A DNA stretch of 64,000 nucleotides from JAAFHB01 sp942493325 (GCA_942493325.1 OW818689.1:1116001-1180000), one strand, 5' to 3'; shown: positions 36,817 through 46,667, numbered from the stretch's first letter. A program made the numbers and translations. Notes: generated by a model not told the origin, from the sequence alone.

Positions 36817-38052
36817 TTAGTATCGTATGGAATCAACCGGTTTTAACTCAGCTGCTTTTTTTGCCGGCAGGTATCCGAAAGTGATACCTACAATCACTGA
36901 AAAACCAAATGCAATAAAAATTGAATACAGGGTAAGGTTTGTGTGCACAGCAGTTCCCATTGAAATGACAATTGAGAGAGTGATCCCCAGCAGCACACCA
37001 ATTATTCCCCCGGTGACACTCATAACCACTGCTTCTGTCACGAATTGATTCAAAATATCAATCTTACGGGCCCCGATCGCCCTGCGGATACCAATTTCGC
37101 TGGTTCGTTCAAGTACAGAGGCAAGCATAATATTCATAATGCCGATGCCTCCAACGATTAGGGAAATCGCAGCTATCGACGCCAGTAACAGGTTATAAAT
37201 CCTTGTCTCTTTCTCTTCCTGTTTCAATAACTCATAGGGGATTATTATACTGAAATCTGCATTATTGAAATGATGGCGGTTTAAAATACTCCTGATTACC
37301 GCGGCCGATTGCGCGAGCTTGTCAGAATTCTCAAGTTTAATGGTTAACTGCTTAATTTCGCTCGTGAACCGGTTTTCTTTGGCAATACGTTTTGTGAAGG
37401 TTGAAAGTGGAATATAAATGTCGCTGTTCAGGTCGCGTGATGCCAGTTCTCCGACGGTTTCTGTAAACAGCGACTTGGTTTGCATAACTCCAACCACCTC
37501 GAACCACTGATCGTCCAGCTTTACACTCTGGCCTACAGGCTTTTCGTACCCGAATAATTCGCGTGAAACACTGGCCCCAAGAAAGCAGACTTTTAACTGA
37601 CGATCGTAGTGATCGTTATTAATAAACATGCCACTACCAACCTGATAATTCAATATTTTAATCAGCGAAGGAGTAATCCCGATCACGGTTGCCTTGGAAG
37701 ATTTATCCCCGAAACGGGCATCGATTTTTTTCTCAGTCTGAGGTGCAACATCAATTACCCCCGGAACAATCTCCTGGATGACCTGGGCGTCCCTGAGGGA
37801 TAATCCCTGTGAAAACTTCATTCTCACCTGTTCAAGTTCGGTTTCGGTCATGTCTTTATCGCGGATAATTATATTACTGATACCCATATCTTTATATTTA
37901 GCGATAGCCTGTCTTTTGGCCCCCTCACCGATCGACACCATGGTGATCACAGATGCCGTACCAAAGATAATTCCGAGCATTGTAAGGAAAGACCGGAACT
38001 TATGATCAATGATGCTAAGCGCTGCTATATTTAGATTTTCTTTGAATTGCAT
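36817..38052 (-). CDS. MacB/FtsX-family ABC transporter permease
   Basis: Permease subunit, 411 residues. It has the MacB periplasmic core between transmembrane helix 1 (MLGIIFGTASVITMVS region) and the C-terminal FtsX domain. The C-terminal domain carries GGIGIMNIMLASVLERTSEIGIRRAIGA-type sequence, here split as IGIMNIMLASVLERT and SEIGIRRAIGARKID. Unlike E. coli MacB, ATPase and permease are separate genes, which is common in Bacteroidota. It is only 6 bases downstream of the third adaptor gene, so stoichiometric expression is likely. Confidence 0.95.
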   Translation of the reverse strand: MQFKENLNIAALSIIDHKFRSFLTMLGIIFGTASVITMVSIGEGAKRQAIAKYKDMGISNIIIRDKDMTETELEQVRMKFSQGLSLRDAQVIQEIVPGVIDVAPQTEKKIDARFGDKSSKATVIGITPSLIKILNYQVGSGMFINNDHYDRQLKVCFLGASVSRELFGYEKPVGQSVKLDDQWFEVVGVMQTKSLFTETVGELASRDLNSDIYIPLSTFTKRIAKENRFTSEIKQLTIKLENSDKLAQSAAVIRSILNRHHFNNADFSIIIPYELLKQEEKETRIYNLLLASIAAISLIVGGIGIMNIMLASVLERTSEIGIRRAIGARKIDILNQFVTEAVVMSVTGGIIGVLLGITLSIVISMGTAVHTNLTLYSIFIAFGFSVIVGITFGYLPAKKAAELKPVDSIRY

Positions 38053-38058
38053 AGTCTT

Positions 38059-39300
38059 TTAATTTAAAGTTGTGAATTCATTTTCAAGGGGAACAAGCTT
38101 CTGACCAGGTTTTATTTCCCCTGCCACAATTGTATGATTCGTATTCGATGCACCACATTTAACTTCAATTTTACGCGAGGAGCCTCCCCGGCTGAGCAAA
38201 ACGTAAGCGTGTCCGTTTTCTTTTAAAAGGCAACTATTCGGAACGAACAGATCGTTCTCAGCCTCATACAAAATATACTCGCAACTAACTGTCATTCCTG
38301 GTTTTAATCTCAGATCTGAACCGGATATTTCAACAACAACATTAAATACTTTCTCCTTTTCGCGTGCAAAACATATTTTACTGATCTCCGATATCGTACC
38401 CGTAAAAGCGACCGAAGGAAGAGCATCAAGCCTTACAATTACCTTCATTCCCGGCTTCACTTTTTTAAATTCAGCTTCATTAATGTAGGTTTTTGCTTTC
38501 ATCCTGCTGATATCAGGAATACTGGCAATCATTTGTCCCTGGTAAGGAGAATCTCCTATCCTCCAGTTTTGAGGATTTTGTGTAAACCTGTTCATAGTAA
38601 CCTGGAATATGCCATCAAGGGGTGATCTGATCAGCAGGTTTTTCAGGTTATCTTTTGCGTTTTCAAGATCACTTTTACGCTGCATTACACGTATTTTCTG
38701 GATCTGACGATCATAATTCTCCAAAACATAAGTTAATTCAAGCTTCCGCTTTGCTTTATTGAGCCTGACTGTAGCCTGTTGAAATTTTAGTTCCTTAATT
38801 CTTTTCTTAACCTCAGTATCGAATTTACTTCGTTCTAATTCAAGCTTTTCGAGATCATAGGTGGCCTGTTCATTTTTCATCTGGGCCATAAGTCCCTGAA
38901 TATTATCCGCACTTTGTACTTCTTGCTTATGTGCGGCTGCCAGTTCATTTTCAAGTTTGTCTTCCCAATCGAGGATATACTTATAAATCGACGAAGGGTC
39001 GAGCTGAATGATCGAGTCGCCTTTACGAACTGTTTTACCATGCTCTGCCAGGCCGATAATTTTAAACTGGTAGCCATACTGGTAAGCTATCCGGGGCATC
39101 GAAATATAGGAGGCATTGATTGCTTCCAGTTCACCCGCCTCAGTTACCGTTTGTCGGAATGCACCTTTCATTACAGTGAATTCCTGCGTTTTATCACTGT
39201 TACAGGATATCATTAAAAAGTTGAGCAGCAGGTAAACTATGACCATGGTCCGTACCCCGATAAACACGGGATTCCTGTAAAACTTTTTACTATTGTTCAT
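38059..39300 (-). CDS. Periplasmic adaptor lipoprotein (HlyD/MacA-like), third of three
   Basis: Membrane-fusion adaptor, 413 residues. A lipobox ending LMISC marks it as a lipoprotein. The lipoyl-like/hairpin region spans YISMPRIAYQYGYQF and GLAEHGKTVRKGDSI, then a long coiled-coil hairpin rich in K, E and Q, then SPLDGIFQVTMN and the beta-barrel/MP domains (KPGMKVIVRLDALP, LKPGMTVSCEYI). It is the adaptor nearest the permease, separated by 6 bases, and may be the main MacA equivalent. Two more paralogous adaptor genes precede it. Confidence 0.88.
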   Translation of the reverse strand: MNNSKKFYRNPVFIGVRTMVIVYLLLNFLMISCNSDKTQEFTVMKGAFRQTVTEAGELEAINASYISMPRIAYQYGYQFKIIGLAEHGKTVRKGDSIIQLDPSSIYKYILDWEDKLENELAAAHKQEVQSADNIQGLMAQMKNEQATYDLEKLELERSKFDTEVKKRIKELKFQQATVRLNKAKRKLELTYVLENYDRQIQKIRVMQRKSDLENAKDNLKNLLIRSPLDGIFQVTMNRFTQNPQNWRIGDSPYQGQMIASIPDISRMKAKTYINEAEFKKVKPGMKVIVRLDALPSVAFTGTISEISKICFAREKEKVFNVVVEISGSDLRLKPGMTVSCEYILYEAENDLFVPNSCLLKENGHAYVLLSRGGSSRKIEVKCGASNTNHTIVAGEIKPGQKLVPLENEFTTLN

Positions 39301-39363
39301 AATTGGTTGAATGATTATTTGTCGGTTCGGGGTTGATTGAAATAAATGCAGCGGAGTTTTAAC

Positions 39364-40602
39364 TTATATACCCTTTTCATTAGTCTCCGCATTTTCTTTA
39401 CCTTCTTCTTTATTGAGGTAAGGATCGGTTAATGCCAACTCTTCATTTTCTTCCAGTCCACCTTTAACAACCACAAAATCAGTATTTACCGGACCGATTT
39501 TAATATCCTTCCGTTTGAAGCCTGAACTTGTTTTTACATATACAAATTCATTTCCCTGATCTTTAAAAATTGACTCAATCGGGACGTATAACACATCTTT
39601 AATTTCACTTATTTTAATCTTACAGCTTATAGTCAGTCCGGGTAAAAGGCTTATGGATTTGCTGTTAATTAAGATCTGGACAGGGAATATTTTTATTTTT
39701 GATTTAGAATCCTTATTTTGTGCAAGATTGGCAATTGCTACAACTTTGCCTGAAAAGATGGTGTCGGAATAAGCATCCGGTTTTATTTCAACCTGCAGAT
39801 CCGGAGAAATTTTTGAAATATCGACTTCATTTATTTTCACTTCTGCCATCATTTCATGTAAATCGGGAAGCTCAATTAAAGTCGTTCCGGAATAGGGTTG
39901 ATCTCCGGCCTGCCATTTCTGATTAGTCATCCAGTTGTCTTTCAGAATCGCGATACCGGCGCCTGGACTAATCACAAACAGGTTATTGACAAAACCGTTG
40001 GCATCATCCAATGTGGCTGTTAATTGTTTCATTGCTAACGTACGCTGGAATAAATCTTCCTTTTGAATCTTTTTCCTGTTCTCAATTTGTTCCTTTGCAC
40101 GTGCAAGTGCGATGTTTGCCGTTTCAAGTTTAAGATTGATCTCTTTCTTAGTCACTTCCGACTCATAAGCAGCCTGCTCAAAATTGATTTTTGAGATCTT
40201 CTGCGATAAAAGTGATATTTCAAGGTCTGACTCAAGATCTTCGATTTCTGATTGCTGTGTTGCCTTAAGTTTTTCAAACTCAGCATTTACAATTTCGAGC
40301 TGTTGCTGAGAAGTAATTATTGCTTTTTTGATTTCAGAGGGATCGAAAGTGATAAGGGTATCACCCTTGATAACTTCCTTGCCATCACTGACCATATTTG
40401 TGATTTTAAGGCCTCCGTAACGGTATGAAATTATGGGAGCATTTATACTAATTGAATTTACGGCCCGAACAGTTCCCTCTTCGGTGAGCTCCTCGGTAAA
40501 GGTTCCCTTCTTTACAAAAGTGGTCTGAACTTCCTGAACTTCTTTTCCTTTACATGCTGCCAGGCCGAGACATACTAGAAGAATAATAGTTTTGTTCATC
40601 AT
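39364..40602 (-). CDS. Periplasmic adaptor lipoprotein (HlyD/MacA-like), second of three
   Basis: Membrane-fusion adaptor, 412 residues. The signal peptide ends in the lipobox GLAAC. Motifs parallel those of the third adaptor: ISINAPIISYRYGG, MVSDGKEVIKGDTLITFDPS, a coiled-coil hairpin, VISPGAGIAILKDN and LLPGLTISCKIK. Start could be 40602 or the next ATG three bases in. It lies 44 bases after the first adaptor gene and 63 bases before the third. Sequence divergence among the three suggests separate subunits rather than recent copies. Confidence 0.87.
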   Translation of the reverse strand: MMNKTIILLVCLGLAACKGKEVQEVQTTFVKKGTFTEELTEEGTVRAVNSISINAPIISYRYGGLKITNMVSDGKEVIKGDTLITFDPSEIKKAIITSQQQLEIVNAEFEKLKATQQSEIEDLESDLEISLLSQKISKINFEQAAYESEVTKKEINLKLETANIALARAKEQIENRKKIQKEDLFQRTLAMKQLTATLDDANGFVNNLFVISPGAGIAILKDNWMTNQKWQAGDQPYSGTTLIELPDLHEMMAEVKINEVDISKISPDLQVEIKPDAYSDTIFSGKVVAIANLAQNKDSKSKIKIFPVQILINSKSISLLPGLTISCKIKISEIKDVLYVPIESIFKDQGNEFVYVKTSSGFKRKDIKIGPVNTDFVVVKGGLEENEELALTDPYLNKEEGKENAETNEKGI

Positions 40603-40646
40603 AAAATTATTTACAAAGATTTTTCAGTTAGAGAATATGTAAAACG

Positions 40647-41963
40647 TTAATTCTTAATCGTTGAAATTTTAATTACAGAATCATTCTTAGGCAACGGGGA
40701 ATTCTCCTTCAGTTTTATATTGGATTTTGTTTCCCGTCTGATCATTTTGTAAGGCGGCTCCATGAGTGCAATGGTCTCATTTCCTGCAAGTCCTTTCGAG
40801 ATGATGCTTTTGGAACTGTTGGATAATCCGGTTTCTACAATCCTGGGAACAAATTTTTCCCCCTCGGCAACATATACCATTTTCATACTATCCCTGGAAT
40901 ATATTGCTGCTGCGGGCACAACTATAGTATCCTCAACCTGGTTAACTATTATCCGGCACGACGTACTCAATCCGGGTTTCATCTTTAAGTGACAACTATC
41001 TACACTTATAATCACTTCATAAATTTTAATTGCGGAACTTTCAGCATTACTTTTTCCTGCAAGTGTCTTACGCTTAATCTTTCCGGTAGTGCTAAGGTTG
41101 GCAGAAGCTTCAACCCCGATCAATACTTTTTGGCCGTTTTCAATCCGTTTATAATCAGCCTCAGGAACTTCAACCGAAACCTGCATCTCCTTCATATCGG
41201 GGAATTGCAGCAAAGGTGCATTACCGTAGACACTGCTTTTTTCTTTGATTTTTCCACCCATGGTTCCCACGCCCTGACCCAAAAACATCATAAGCGGTGA
41301 CTCATAATGCATCACAACACCCTCACCGGGAGAAAGCAGGGTAAGCGAATTAATCTGATCCTGAAACATCTTGATACGGTTTTTTTGCATCATAATACGG
41401 GAGTTTAACTGGATAAGCTCCGACTTATCGATTCTCTCCTGGGCTGCGAATTTTTTCTGAAGTTTCTTTTTCTCAACCGCAGCTTTTTCCATATCGAGTG
41501 AAAGCAATTGCTGTTTTACGGCAGGGGCAAATTTCAGTTGTATCGAATCGAGCATACTGATGGCAATCTGGGCATTATTCGTCGCAACCTGTGCTTTTAA
41601 TACCGCCATCTGCATGGCATTGTCCGCAACAAGTTTGTTCATGTCGGCGTCCATCTTCTCGAGTTCGATATTAAACGTTTCAAGATTGTATATAAGCTCG
41701 GGTGCATCAAGAATACAGATCGTATCGCCTTTTTTTACATGTGTGCCCTCTTCAGCAAGATAAGCCACAGTCATACCCGAAACGTTTATCCTTGGCGAAA
41801 GAAGAACAAAATTATTTACGGCCTGAATAGTTCCCATGGCATCAATGGTTTCAACATAATCGGTTCGTTTCAGATCGTAGGTAATGATACTGACCTTATT
41901 CCTTTTGCATCCCGAAAAGAGCAGGAATATCAGTGCGAAATAAATACAGATTTTTTCCATCAA
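40647..41963 (-). CDS. Periplasmic adaptor lipoprotein (HlyD/MacA-like), first of three
   Basis: Membrane-fusion adaptor, 438 residues, first gene of the exporter operon. The lipobox is LLFSGC. It shows VLLSPRINVSGMTVAYL, EEGTHVKKGDTICILDAP, a long hairpin (NLETFNIELEKMDADMNK), LLSPGEGVVMHYESPL and LKMKPGLSTSCRII. It is longer than its two relatives, with a 20-residue extension after the final barrel strands. The promoter for the operon should lie in the 550-base region upstream, shared with the divergent regulator gene 42513. Confidence 0.87.
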   Translation of the reverse strand: MMEKICIYFALIFLLFSGCKRNKVSIITYDLKRTDYVETIDAMGTIQAVNNFVLLSPRINVSGMTVAYLAEEGTHVKKGDTICILDAPELIYNLETFNIELEKMDADMNKLVADNAMQMAVLKAQVATNNAQIAISMLDSIQLKFAPAVKQQLLSLDMEKAAVEKKKLQKKFAAQERIDKSELIQLNSRIMMQKNRIKMFQDQINSLTLLSPGEGVVMHYESPLMMFLGQGVGTMGGKIKEKSSVYGNAPLLQFPDMKEMQVSVEVPEADYKRIENGQKVLIGVEASANLSTTGKIKRKTLAGKSNAESSAIKIYEVIISVDSCHLKMKPGLSTSCRIIVNQVEDTIVVPAAAIYSRDSMKMVYVAEGEKFVPRIVETGLSNSSKSIISKGLAGNETIALMEPPYKMIRRETKSNIKLKENSPLPKNDSVIKISTIKN

Positions 41964-42512
41964 TAGATAAGATTAGGCAATGGAGCATTTAGTTAATAAA
42001 AACGATAACTTTTTATGCGGATTGAAGAATATTTAAGCAGGATGATTGAATTACATATCGGCCATTTATTTAATCAAAACCTTTTTTATTATGTCCGGTT
42101 TTTAGGCCGAAAAATTAAGTAAATAAATTATGCCAATATTATGACTATTTTTTTAGTTATTAAAATATCTGGTGGGTTAAAATTTGTTAATTAACTATAA
42201 ATAGATGATATGTTTATTGGATTTACTAAAAAAAATGTTGCCTGATGCCAGTAATTCGAACGAAAATATCTTTAAATTCGGAATCAATACAATAAATTGT
42301 TTTAAATTTAATCATTCAGCTCACAGTCCTATGCCTGAAGAACCTGAAAGGATTCAACAGATTTTGCATGCAGATATTGTTGCAGGAATGAATAACCTTT
42401 CAGAAATAAAATAATTGGTCAGAAATGAAATCGGATCTACAGAATCCTGAAAATATTTAACAGATCAATAATTAAAATGTAACTTTACGTTTGAAATCAA
42501 AGCGAAACCATA
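41964..42512. other. Divergent intergenic region between the exporter operon and the sigma-54-type regulator
   Basis: No supported gene. An open frame at 42205-42414 has no recognisable features. The 549 bases must carry promoters in both directions. I searched for a sigma-54 -24/-12 pair on the minus strand and found none. TGGCACG at 42513 overlaps the regulator start codon and has no matching -12 element. Confidence 0.6.
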
Positions 42513-43853
42513 ATGGCACGAAAAATATCTATCTTAATCGTTGATGATGAAGAATCTGTAAGGGATTCGTTATACAACTGGTTCATTGAAGATGGTTACA
42601 GGGTCGAAAGTGCCGAAAACGCCAAAAAAGCGCTGACAATTCTTGAATCGGATCAATTTGACATCATCCTGGCCGACATAAAAATGCCCGGAATGGATGG
42701 ACTTGAAATGCTCAGAAGAATAAAATCCATCAAACCAGATTCAATTGTTATCGTGATGACCGCCTTTGCCACGGTTGATACCGCTGTAAAGGCGCTCAAA
42801 GATGGTGCTTATGATTATGTAACCAAGCCATTCGATCCCGACGATTTAACCCATTTAATCCGAAATGCCACCAAACAAATTTCCCTGACCGATGAAAATG
42901 AAACATTAAAGAAAAAGGTGATCTCCCTGGAGAATGTCGAAGACCTGATCGGGAACAGTGAGCCAATGAAGAAAATGCTCAGGGAGGTTGAAAGTGTGGC
43001 ACAAACCAATTCATCGGTCATTATAACGGGCGAAAGCGGCACCGGTAAAGAACTGGTTGCCCGGGCAATACATGCCAATTCACCGCGGAAATTCTTTCCG
43101 TTCATTAGCGTTCATTGCGGGGCATTGACCGAGAGCCTGCTCGAAAGTGAGTTATTTGGTCATGAAAAAGGAGCATTCACAGGAGCGATGTATAATCGCA
43201 AGGGCCGGTTCGAAATGGCCGATAACGGATCAATTTTCCTGGATGAAATTGCAACGATTTCGGGTAAGATGCAGGTGGAATTGCTGCGTGTTCTGGAATC
43301 AAAAACCTTTGTCCGGGTAGGAGGAAACAAGGAAATCAGTTCCGATTTCAGGGTGATCTGCGCCACGAACAAGGATTTGAAAAGTATGGTAGAAAAAGGA
43401 ACTTTCCGTGAGGATCTTTTTTACCGGCTGAACGTAGTGAATATTCATATTCCGCCTTTGCGTGAACGAACGGCAGATATCCCCTTACTTGTCGAATATT
43501 TTATCAACAAGTACTGTACTTCGATGAACAAACCACCCGCAACCATTGATCAGGCTGCCTTGAAACGGCTGATGGAATTTAATTTCCCCGGAAATGTCCG
43601 GGAACTTGAAAACATGATCGAGAGAGCTATCGTAGTTGGTGACGGCAGGAAAATCACCCTGAAAGACCTCCCCCTTGAAAAAACCATTGTGAACAATTCA
43701 GCTGAAAGCCTTGATGATTTCGAGGCGATGTTTATCCTGCAGATTCTGAATAAATATGGCTGGAATATTTCGCGTACTGCAAAAGCGTTGAAGGTAGACA
43801 GGGTCACACTTTATCATAAAATCAAGAAGTACGACCTAAAACCGGAAAATTAG
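42513..43853 (+). CDS. Sigma-54-dependent response regulator (NtrC family)
   Basis: Two-component transcription activator, 446 residues, with full REC-AAA-Fis architecture. REC acceptor Asp55 is in LADIKMPGMDG. The AAA+ domain has Walker A GESGTGKE (173-180), the sigma-54 contact loop GAFTGA (220-225) and a Walker B-like FLDEI. A C-terminal Fis-type helix-turn-helix is visible as NISRTAKALKVDRVTLYHKI. No kinase gene is adjacent. The haem-type kinase 31727 is the nearest orphan. It is divergent from the exporter operon and 27 bases before the archaemetzincin gene, with which it is probably co-transcribed. Confidence 0.96.
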   Translation: MARKISILIVDDEESVRDSLYNWFIEDGYRVESAENAKKALTILESDQFDIILADIKMPGMDGLEMLRRIKSIKPDSIVIVMTAFATVDTAVKALKDGAYDYVTKPFDPDDLTHLIRNATKQISLTDENETLKKKVISLENVEDLIGNSEPMKKMLREVESVAQTNSSVIITGESGTGKELVARAIHANSPRKFFPFISVHCGALTESLLESELFGHEKGAFTGAMYNRKGRFEMADNGSIFLDEIATISGKMQVELLRVLESKTFVRVGGNKEISSDFRVICATNKDLKSMVEKGTFREDLFYRLNVVNIHIPPLRERTADIPLLVEYFINKYCTSMNKPPATIDQAALKRLMEFNFPGNVRELENMIERAIVVGDGRKITLKDLPLEKTIVNNSAESLDDFEAMFILQILNKYGWNISRTAKALKVDRVTLYHKIKKYDLKPEN

Positions 43854-43880
43854 GCTTTTAAATTTCGCTATATCCAATAA

Positions 43881-44435
43881 ATGCCGAACATTACCTTAAT
43901 ATCTTTCGGGTATTTCGAGAACAATTTTCTTGAGAGGGTCGCTGAAGCAGTCAATCACGAATATCACTGCGCAGTAAATCTCAGGGAAGGACGTATTGAC
44001 CTGAGCGAATTTTTCGATCAGGCCCGGAGACAATACAATGGTAATGCGCTGTTGAAGGAGGTCGATAGTATGATTTTCACCGAGTCACTGAAAACCCTCG
44101 GATTATTTAACGTCGATTTGTTTATTCCAATTCTGACTTTTATTTTCGGTCAGGCTTTTTTGAACGGAAGAACAGGAATTGCGTCCACTTACCGGCTTAG
44201 TAATGAACGTTATGGCATGAACCGCAATAACCATCTTCTGCTCGAACGTTGTAAAAAGGAAATTATTCATGAACTAGGACATACGTTTGGCCTGATACAC
44301 TGTCATAATCCCACCTGTGTAATGCGGTCAAGTACTTATGTGGAAGACATTGATCAAAAAAAGCAACACCTGTGCATGGCTTGCCGCGAGGTGCTGGAAT
44401 TGCAGCAACCGGAGCTCAGACATTTAAAACAATGA
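43881..44435 (+). CDS. amzA: Archaemetzincin-like zinc metalloprotease
   Basis: Small metzincin-type protease, 184 residues. The signature is complete: HELGHTFGLIHC (H130, E131, H134, G137, H140, C141), a second Cys146, Met148 as met-turn candidate, and a distal CMAC (C165, C168). This corresponds to HExxHxxGx3Cx4CxM...CxxC of archaemetzincins, with catalytic zinc held by three histidines and a second structural zinc held by cysteines. It follows the sigma-54 regulator by 27 bases. No signal peptide is seen, so it is probably cytoplasmic. Its natural substrate is unknown for the family as a whole. Confidence 0.92.
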   Translation: MPNITLISFGYFENNFLERVAEAVNHEYHCAVNLREGRIDLSEFFDQARRQYNGNALLKEVDSMIFTESLKTLGLFNVDLFIPILTFIFGQAFLNGRTGIASTYRLSNERYGMNRNNHLLLERCKKEIIHELGHTFGLIHCHNPTCVMRSSTYVEDIDQKKQHLCMACREVLELQQPELRHLKQ

Positions 44436-44501
44436 AACCATAAATACTTCAAACAGCAAAGTGTCAAAAAAAAACTTTTCAAACAACCAAATAAAAATCA
44501 T

Positions 44502-44565
44502 AAGTTAAAAGAATGAATAAATGTCGTATTCTTTTCTTGATTTACCCCTAAATCCCGATAAAATC
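44502..44565. repeat. Left half of structured repeat copy C, interrupted by the IS
   Basis: AAGTTAAAAGAATGAATAAA, then GTCGTATT (44523-44530), a T-rich stretch and TTTACCCCTAAATCCC match copy B (25723). The last nine bases, GATAAAATC (44557-44565), are the target-site duplication. The right half resumes at 46693. Confidence 0.88.
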
Positions 44566-44595
44566 AGCGATTTTCCAGGTAATATTCATTTTAGT
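44566..44595. repeat. Left terminal inverted repeat of the IS
   Basis: Begins AGCGATTTT and ends TATTCATTTTAGT. Its reverse complement pairs with 46663-46692 apart from a central 8-base stretch. Confidence 0.9.
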
Positions 44596-44885
44596 TTCTG
44601 CTGCTAAAATTAGTTTTATTTTCTGTCATCATTCTCAATTTTCATTGTTTGACCTTTATTTCATTGTTTAAAATTCAAAATATTTCTCGTGGTATTATTT
44701 ATATACTAAAATGAAATATGGCGGTGTATTTTCCCTTTCATTGATCGGTATTTTCGTATTATTTTTCATATATAGTTGCATATTAGTTAATATCGTTTAA
44801 TTTCTCTTTTGTTTATTCAAAAATATATATATCTTTACCGCCATAATCTATTTTAGTATTTATTGTCCAACTAATCGTTAAAACA

Positions 44886-46667
44886 ATGAAACTCTCAATC
44901 AAAGGTATCAAGGGAAAGGATTTTGTTATTGATCAAGAGGATAGTTTATGCAAGAAGCTGGCGATGTTAATTGAAGGACATTGTACCATTGGTATTCATG
45001 AAGCTATAAAAAAGTATGGTTACACCGAACAAAGGTACTACCAGCTTTTAGTAAATTATCAGCAAGGAGGTGCACGGGCACTAATCGATCGCAAATCCGG
45101 ATCAGACAAGCAACCTGTCAGAAACCAAAATATAGTAAACCAAATCATCCGACTCCGGTTTTTAGATCCCCTTTCCAGTGCTGACGTAATTGCCCAAAAG
45201 TTAAAACAGATTGGTCACAAAGTGAGTAAACGTAGTGTGGAAAGAACAATTACGGAGTATGGGCTCCAAAAAAACGCATGTTCTGAACCCCCAAAAAAGA
45301 AGCAAAGGCAAGATATTGAAGTACTTGCGACAAAACGGGAGACAATAACGATTAAAGTTAATAACCATGATGTGGAGCGGTTGTTCAGGGAAAGTCTCTC
45401 GAAAAAAATATGTGGGACGTTAGTCGGTTTATGGTTTCTGGCTGCGGAACACTTACGCCTGGGCAATTGGGATTTGATTAAAGGGTACACCGGATGTGCC
45501 GATAAAGAGATCGAACCCCGTATAGCGATGCAGATAGTTAATGAGGCCGCACTATGTAGTAACCGCGTTAGAAGAAGTAATTATATTAACCATCAAGGCT
45601 TTGAGTTACTTAACGGACTTGGGTTTATGGTAACCGACACGCAGGTTCATGATTTGCTTGATAAGCATACGGTCAGTGAAGCACAATCATTACAGGAATC
45701 ATTAGCTGTAATAAGATTGAATAACGGTCATTATAAAGGGAACTTAATAGCGATAGATCCTCACCGTATTGTATCTACCTCTAAAAGAATAATGCCGAAA
45801 AAGAAAAAGCAACCGGAAGAGCCCTCAAGGAAAATGTTACAAACCTTTTTTGCTTTGGATACTCAAACCGGGCAACCGATAGGATGTGGCATAGGTTCGC
45901 CTGGCGCAAATACTACAAAGGCAACATTAGATCTGCTCAATATGGTTGATCTGGTAAGTAAGAATGCGCTGATACTGGCTGACAAGGAACACTTCACCGA
46001 ATATTTATTTCGAAGTATAGATCAGAATAGCGATTTTGAATTCCTTGTCCCGGTAATATCAACAGAAAGAATACAAAAAATAGAAAGGTCTCATTCCTAC
46101 CAACGTAAATGGGCAGGGTATGCGATTGCTGAAACAATGTTTAATTTTACAGGATGCAAAGAACAGTTCAGACTGATCACCCAACGTGAAGGAGAAATGA
46201 CAAGAGATTACGTATACAAATCATTCTTAACCTTATCCAGTAGATCGTCAACAGAATTGTTAAGCGAAATGTATCAGGAGAGGTGGTCCATAGAAGACTT
46301 TTTCAATTTTGACGGTGCTATGGGGTTTGATAGAGCTTCCACATTTAATCTCAATATAAGGTATGGAAAAATGTCTTTAGCATTATTGGCTCAGGCAGCC
46401 ACCTATGAATTGAGACAACGGCTACCAAAACCTTATAATCGCTGGAATTCAACTCATTTATCAGAGGCGGTATTCAAAAAAATGGATGGTGATATACGAG
46501 TTAAAGATGATACCATAATTGTAACGTGTTATAATGCTCCAAAAGAATTAAATTTACAAAATAGTTACCAAGGCTTACCTGGCAAATTGGTATCCGAGGG
46601 ATTAATCCAAAGATGCCTTGGCTCTATGATTATAAATTGGATTTCAGATTCAAGTAGAATTTACTAA
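44886..46667 (+). CDS. IS4-superfamily DDE transposase
   Basis: Transposase of 593 residues. The N-terminal part has a helix-turn-helix (TIGIHEAIKKYGYTEQRYYQ) and a winged segment (RQDIEV..., KVSKRSVERTITEYGLQK) for end binding. The catalytic core shows an RNase H-like fold with candidate acidic residues in LIAIDPHRI, LILADKEHF and YQERWSIEDFF; the last matches the Y-x2-R-x3-E signature of the IS4 group. A long insertion between the second and third strands fits IS4-type transposases. Length, 9-bp target duplication and signature agree with IS4-superfamily, but the exact family (IS4, IS1634, IS1182 or relative) is not resolved. Confidence 0.92.
   Translation: MKLSIKGIKGKDFVIDQEDSLCKKLAMLIEGHCTIGIHEAIKKYGYTEQRYYQLLVNYQQGGARALIDRKSGSDKQPVRNQNIVNQIIRLRFLDPLSSADVIAQKLKQIGHKVSKRSVERTITEYGLQKNACSEPPKKKQRQDIEVLATKRETITIKVNNHDVERLFRESLSKKICGTLVGLWFLAAEHLRLGNWDLIKGYTGCADKEIEPRIAMQIVNEAALCSNRVRRSNYINHQGFELLNGLGFMVTDTQVHDLLDKHTVSEAQSLQESLAVIRLNNGHYKGNLIAIDPHRIVSTSKRIMPKKKKQPEEPSRKMLQTFFALDTQTGQPIGCGIGSPGANTTKATLDLLNMVDLVSKNALILADKEHFTEYLFRSIDQNSDFEFLVPVISTERIQKIERSHSYQRKWAGYAIAETMFNFTGCKEQFRLITQREGEMTRDYVYKSFLTLSSRSSTELLSEMYQERWSIEDFFNFDGAMGFDRASTFNLNIRYGKMSLALLAQAATYELRQRLPKPYNRWNSTHLSEAVFKKMDGDIRVKDDTIIVTCYNAPKELNLQNSYQGLPGKLVSEGLIQRCLGSMIINWISDSSRIY

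Noticed and set aside
42205..42414. Open frame of 69 codons upstream of the sigma-54 regulator
   Set aside because: No conserved motif, no clear ribosome site, and it lies in a region expected to hold two divergent promoters.
42512..42526. TGGCACG resembling a sigma-54 -24 element
   Set aside because: It overlaps the regulator start codon, and no TTGC-type -12 element follows at the right distance.
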